Assembly (NCBI GenBank): GCA_028287185.1
Contig: JAQBQD010000033.1
Coordinates: 51,725-115,724, forward strand
Direction of reading: 5' to 3'
Length of the DNA: 64,000 nucleotides
From: Gemmatimonadota bacterium
Lineage (GTDB): Bacteria; Gemmatimonadota; Gemmatimonadetes; Longimicrobiales; Longimicrobiaceae
Part shown: in pieces, positions 60,460 through 64,000 of the stretch
How positions within the stretch are numbered: the stretch's first letter is position 1
Layout: every line of letters starts with the position of its first letter
Made by a program: the position numbers and the translations under genes
The notes under the pieces: model-generated
Databases searched by the model: none
What the model was told of the DNA's origin: nothing
Seen by the model: the letters and a program-made list of their open reading frames with translations, nothing else

Positions 60460-63400
60460 ATGCGTCTGCTTCGCCTCGCCTTTGTACTGCTGCTGCTCGC
60501 CCCCGCCGCGCTGGCGGCGCAGGTGGGCGTCACCACCGACATCCTGCGCGGGCGCGTGCTGGACGAGAAGGGCACCCCGCTGGCCGGCGCCCGCGTGGAG
60601 GCCACCAGCGCCGAGACGGGCGTGCACCGCACCACCACCACGGGCGCGGACGGGCGCTACACGCTCACCTTTCCCGAGGGCGGCGGGCGCTACAGCCTGC
60701 GCGTCAGCTCGCCGGGCCAGGGCGTCGCCACCAGCATCCTGGCCCGCGCGGCGGACGAGGAGGTACTGGTCGCCAACTTCCGCCTGACCACGCAGCCCAT
60801 CCAGCTCGCGGGCATCACGGCCCGCGCCACCCGGCCCGCGCCCGGCCGCGGCGAGGCCGGCGGCACCGAGCGCGCCATCTCGGGCGACCTGGCCAACCGG
60901 CTCCCCATCGACAACCCCAGCGACCCCACGTCGCTCGCGGCGCTGGTCCCCGGCGTGGTCACCACCACCTCCAGCGACTCGTCCGAGGCGCGCGGAAGCA
61001 TCTCGGTGGCGGGCCAGCGGGCGGCGCTCAACAACGTGACCCTGGACGGCACCTCGTTCACGTCGCGCCTCACCGGCGGCCAGTCGGGCGGCGGATCGCC
61101 CGTGGGCGTGCCCTCCGAGGGTGTGCGCGCCACCTCCGTCGTCACCAACACCTTCGACGTCTCGCGGGGCGAGTTCTCGGGCGGCCTGATCGCCATGACC
61201 ACCCGGGCGGGCAGCAACATCCCCAACGGCTCGCTCACCTACGCCCTGCGCGACCCCTCGCTGCAGTCGGGCGGCAGCGGGCTGGCCGGCAGCGGCTACA
61301 CGCAGAACCGCATCAGCGGCGGCTACGGGGCCGCGCTCATCAAGGACCGGCTCTTCGCCTACGGATCGGGCCAGTACCAGCGCCGCACGGACGACCTGTT
61401 CGCCCTCACCTCCACCGACCCCGGCGCCCTGAACGCGCTGGGCGTCAGCCCCGACTCGGTCGCGCGCTTCCTCCAGATCCTGAGCTCCCGCTACGGCATC
61501 TCGGGCACCGGGCAGACCGGCGACTTCGCCCGGGTGGGCAACGCCGTCAGCCTCCTGGGCCGCATCGACTTCCTGCCCGTGGAGCAGCAGACGGTGAGCC
61601 TGCGTGCGCTGTACAACGGCTCGCGCCAGGACAACTCCCGCGTGGGCTTCCTGGCCCTGCGCCAGAACGGCGGCGAGCAGCGCAGCGACTCGTGGGGGCT
61701 GATCGGCACCCTCACCTCGCGCTTCGGCGGGGGCTACATCAACGAGATGCGCCTGTCGTTCAACGACGACAGCCGGCGCACCGACCCCTACGCGCTGCTG
61801 CCGCAGGGAAGCGTTCGCGTGGGCTCGCAGCTGGCGGACGGCACCGTGGGCTTCGCCACGCTGGCCTTCGGCGGCAACCGCTCCATGCCGCAGAGCACCG
61901 ACGAGCGCACGGTGGAGGCCAGCGACGAGCTGTCCCTGCTCGTCCGCGAGACGCACCGGCTCAAGCTGGGCGCCTTCTTCAACCACGCGTCGTTCACGCA
62001 GGCCAGCACCATCGGCCGCAACGGCCTCTTCTCGTTCAACTCGCTGGCCGACCTGGACGCGCAGCGCCCCGCGTCGTTCAGCCGCTCGCTGGCCGGCGCC
62101 GGCCCCTCCGGCGGCGGGATCAGCGCCGCGCTGTACCTGGGCGACACGTGGCGCCCCGTGCAGCAGGTGCAGGTCACCTACGGCGTGCGCGCCGAGGGCA
62201 CCCGCTTCGACCACGCGCCCGCCGCCAACGCCCAGGTCGCCTCCCTCTTCGGCCGCGGCACCGACTACGCGCCGTCCGAAGTGCTGCTCAGCCCCCGCGC
62301 CGGCTTCTCGTGGCGGCTGAGCGAGCAGGGCGCCCCCCTGCGCCTCCTCCGCGGCGGCATCGGCGAGTTCCGCGGCCGCGCGCCGTACTCGCTGTACGCC
62401 GCCGCCCTCAACCAGACGGGCACCGCGCAGGGCGAGCAGCAGGTGTCGTGCGTGGGCGCCGGCACGCCCTTCCCGGACTACGGCGCCTTCGCGCAGGACC
62501 CGGGCAGCATCCCCGACCAGTGCGTCGGCGGCGCCTCGTCCGTGGACACGCGCCTGCCCAACGTCACCACCTTCGACCGCGGCTTCAAGAACCCGCGCTC
62601 GTGGCGCGCCTCGCTGGGCTTCCAGTCGCAGGTCTTCCGGGTGATGGGCGCCACGGTGGACGCCAGCTACGCGCTGGGCCAGAAGCTGTACGGCGTGCGC
62701 GACCTCAATCTCGGCCCCGCGGCGTTCACCCTCGCGTCGGAGGGCGGCCGCCCGGTCTACGCGCCGGCATCCGCCATCGTGCCCGCCACGGGCGAGGTGG
62801 ACTTCAACGCCTCGCGGCTGCACCCCGAGTACGGCTACGTCTTCGGCATCAACTCCGGCCTGGGCTCGCGCACGGCGCAGGTCACGCTGGGCCTGAACGG
62901 CGTGCTGCCGCGGCGCATCTTCTACCAGACTTCGTACACCTTCTCGCGCTCGCGCGACCAGTCGTCGTTCTCGTGCTGCACGCCGCAGCAGGGCTTCCTA
63001 CAGACCCAGGCGGCGTTCGACCCCAACCGCCCGGAGTGGGCCACCAGCGACTTCGAGCGCCGGCACTCGGTGAACGCGATCCTGGGGATGCCCGCCACCG
63101 CGTGGCTGGACGTCTCGCTCGTGGGCCGCGCCAGCTCCGGCAGCCCGTACACGCCGGTGGTGGGCGGCGACGTCAACGGCGACGGCGGGAGCCGCAACGA
63201 CCGCGCGTTCATCTTCGCTCCCGGCTCCGCGGCGGACCCGCTGGAAGGCGCCGCCATGCAGCGCCTGCTGGACGCCGCGCCGGACCGCGTGCGCGAGTGC
63301 CTGGAAAGCCAGGTGGGCACGGTCGCCGCCCGCAACTCGTGCCGCAGCCCGTGGTCCACCAACGTGGACCTGCGCGCCTCCATCCACCCCAACACCCGCG

Positions 63401-64000
63401 CCCTCCAGCAGCGGCTGCAGGTGTCGGTGGACGCGCTGAACCTGGGCGCGGGCCTGGATCGTCTGGTGCACGGCGCGGACGGCCTGAGCGGCTGGGGCCA
63501 GCCGGGCTTCGGCGGCGACAACGTGCTTCTGTACCCGCGCGGCTTCGACCCCGTGACGCACCGCTACCGCTACCAGGTGAACGAGAACTTCGGCCGCAGC
63601 CGCTTCCGGGGCACCGGCGGCACGTTCCAGGTGCAGGTGTCGGCGCGGGTGGCGCTGGGCCGCGCGCCGCAGGGCAACGGCGGCTTCGGAGGAGGCCTGG
63701 CGGCCATCGCGCTGGGTGGCCTCGGCGGGGGCGGCGCGGCGGGCCAGGGCGGCCCGGACCGCGGGGGACGCGGCGGGGGCGGGGGGTTCGATCCGTCCAG
63801 CCTGGTGAATCGTGTCCTTCCGGATCCCATCACGCCCATGCTGGACCTGCGCGACTCGCTGAAGCTGACGCCCGCGCAGGTCACCAGCCTGCGCGCCATC
63901 GCCGACTCGCTGAAGGCGAAGAACGGCCCCGTCGGCGACAGCCTGGCCGCCGCCATCCAGCGCCAGATGCAGACGCAGGCCCCGGCCGGCGCGGGTGCGG
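60460..64000 (+). CDS. TonB-dependent receptor with N-terminal carboxypeptidase-like domain and C-terminal LTxxQ-like extension (incomplete at right edge)
   Basis: 1180 codons are in the window, open at the edge. Signal peptide MRLLRLAFVLLLLAPAALA. A CarboxypepD_reg domain (about 28-110: GRVLDEKGTPLAGARVEATS, TGADGRYTLTFPEGG) precedes a plug (SDPTSLAALVPGVVTTTSSD; SVAGQRAALNNVTLDG; VSRGEFSGGLIAMTTRAG) and a long barrel with strand motifs such as MRLSFNDDSRR, LRGGIGEFRGRAPYSLY and SYTFSRSRDQSSFS. No TonB box is obvious. After the barrel a Gly-rich linker (about 1073-1110) leads to LRDSLKLTPAQVTSLRAIAD, which resembles an LTxxQ (Spy/CpxP-like) helical motif. Substrate unknown. Confidence 0.88.
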   Translation, partial: MRLLRLAFVLLLLAPAALAAQVGVTTDILRGRVLDEKGTPLAGARVEATSAETGVHRTTTTGADGRYTLTFPEGGGRYSLRVSSPGQGVATSILARAADEEVLVANFRLTTQPIQLAGITARATRPAPGRGEAGGTERAISGDLANRLPIDNPSDPTSLAALVPGVVTTTSSDSSEARGSISVAGQRAALNNVTLDGTSFTSRLTGGQSGGGSPVGVPSEGVRATSVVTNTFDVSRGEFSGGLIAMTTRAGSNIPNGSLTYALRDPSLQSGGSGLAGSGYTQNRISGGYGAALIKDRLFAYGSGQYQRRTDDLFALTSTDPGALNALGVSPDSVARFLQILSSRYGISGTGQTGDFARVGNAVSLLGRIDFLPVEQQTVSLRALYNGSRQDNSRVGFLALRQNGGEQRSDSWGLIGTLTSRFGGGYINEMRLSFNDDSRRTDPYALLPQGSVRVGSQLADGTVGFATLAFGGNRSMPQSTDERTVEASDELSLLVRETHRLKLGAFFNHASFTQASTIGRNGLFSFNSLADLDAQRPASFSRSLAGAGPSGGGISAALYLGDTWRPVQQVQVTYGVRAEGTRFDHAPAANAQVASLFGRGTDYAPSEVLLSPRAGFSWRLSEQGAPLRLLRGGIGEFRGRAPYSLYAAALNQTGTAQGEQQVSCVGAGTPFPDYGAFAQDPGSIPDQCVGGASSVDTRLPNVTTFDRGFKNPRSWRASLGFQSQVFRVMGATVDASYALGQKLYGVRDLNLGPAAFTLASEGGRPVYAPASAIVPATGEVDFNASRLHPEYGYVFGINSGLGSRTAQVTLGLNGVLPRRIFYQTSYTFSRSRDQSSFSCCTPQQGFLQTQAAFDPNRPEWATSDFERRHSVNAILGMPATAWLDVSLVGRASSGSPYTPVVGGDVNGDGGSRNDRAFIFAPGSAADPLEGAAMQRLLDAAPDRVRECLESQVGTVAARNSCRSPWSTNVDLRASIHPNTRALQQRLQVSVDALNLGAGLDRLVHGADGLSGWGQPGFGGDNVLLYPRGFDPVTHRYRYQVNENFGRSRFRGTGGTFQVQVSARVALGRAPQGNGGFGGGLAAIALGGLGGGGAAGQGGPDRGGRGGGGGFDPSSLVNRVLPDPITPMLDLRDSLKLTPAQVTSLRAIADSLKAKNGPVGDSLAAAIQRQMQTQAPAGAGA

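Overview
The window is about 70% G+C and gene-dense, with 54 supported or plausible protein genes, most on the minus strand. No rRNA, tRNA, CRISPR array, intact insertion sequence or prophage was seen. The mix points to a Gemmatimonadota-like bacterium, probably Longimicrobium-type, but this is inference and not proof. The grounds are very high G+C, a Gram-negative envelope (TonB-dependent receptor, outer-membrane porin, many lipoproteins), a futalosine-pathway menaquinone gene (mqnC), frequent GTG starts, and many dispersed intergenic repeats.

Layout. 1-13 kb: a truncated GH63-like glycosidase, an SDR, uvrA, a lipid kinase overlapping pgi, a PhnP-like hydrolase, pyruvate kinase and a sirtuin. 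13-24 kb: a YtcJ-type amidohydrolase, RNase D, an M19 dipeptidase, a Nudix hydrolase, CsbD, and a TetR-desaturase pair. 24-36 kb: small zinc-ribbon proteins, an LVIVD lipoprotein, glyS, a TPR protein, tatA, a SprT-like protease coupled to mqnC, a GH5 lipoprotein, a lytic transglycosylase and infA. 36.7-43.7 kb: a tightly overlapping five-gene exopolysaccharide operon resembling pga (TPR/barrel exporter, GT2 synthase, small membrane protein, deacetylase), led by a KaiC-like ATPase fused to a pseudo-receiver.

44-60 kb is a phosphate locus: porin-pstS-pstC-pstA-pstB-phoU, a second lipoprotein PstS, a DUF47-Pit pair, and phoB/phoR. I find four sites of form 7-4-7 (roughly CCGTTAC-N4-CCGTTAC), each upstream of a phosphate gene and in its transcriptional orientation, which fits PHO boxes. 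They would tie high-affinity uptake (Pst), low-affinity uptake (Pit), the porin and the regulator into one regulon. The locus is interrupted by a cupredoxin lipoprotein and a lower-G+C patch (about 56.0-56.9 kb). A large TonB-dependent receptor with an LTxxQ-like C-terminal extension runs off the right edge.

The most unusual feature is an intergenic element of about 195-215 bp present three times (34.7, 44.2 and 60.1 kb). It folds into the same multi-stem structure in each copy, with compensatory changes between copies, so it is a candidate for an undescribed structured RNA or RNA-like mobile repeat. Shorter repeat families (about 65 bp two-hairpin, about 50 bp, about 55 bp) cluster in composite cassettes. 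A 9-Cys peptide reading frame upstream of glyS resembles a RiPP precursor or its remnant.
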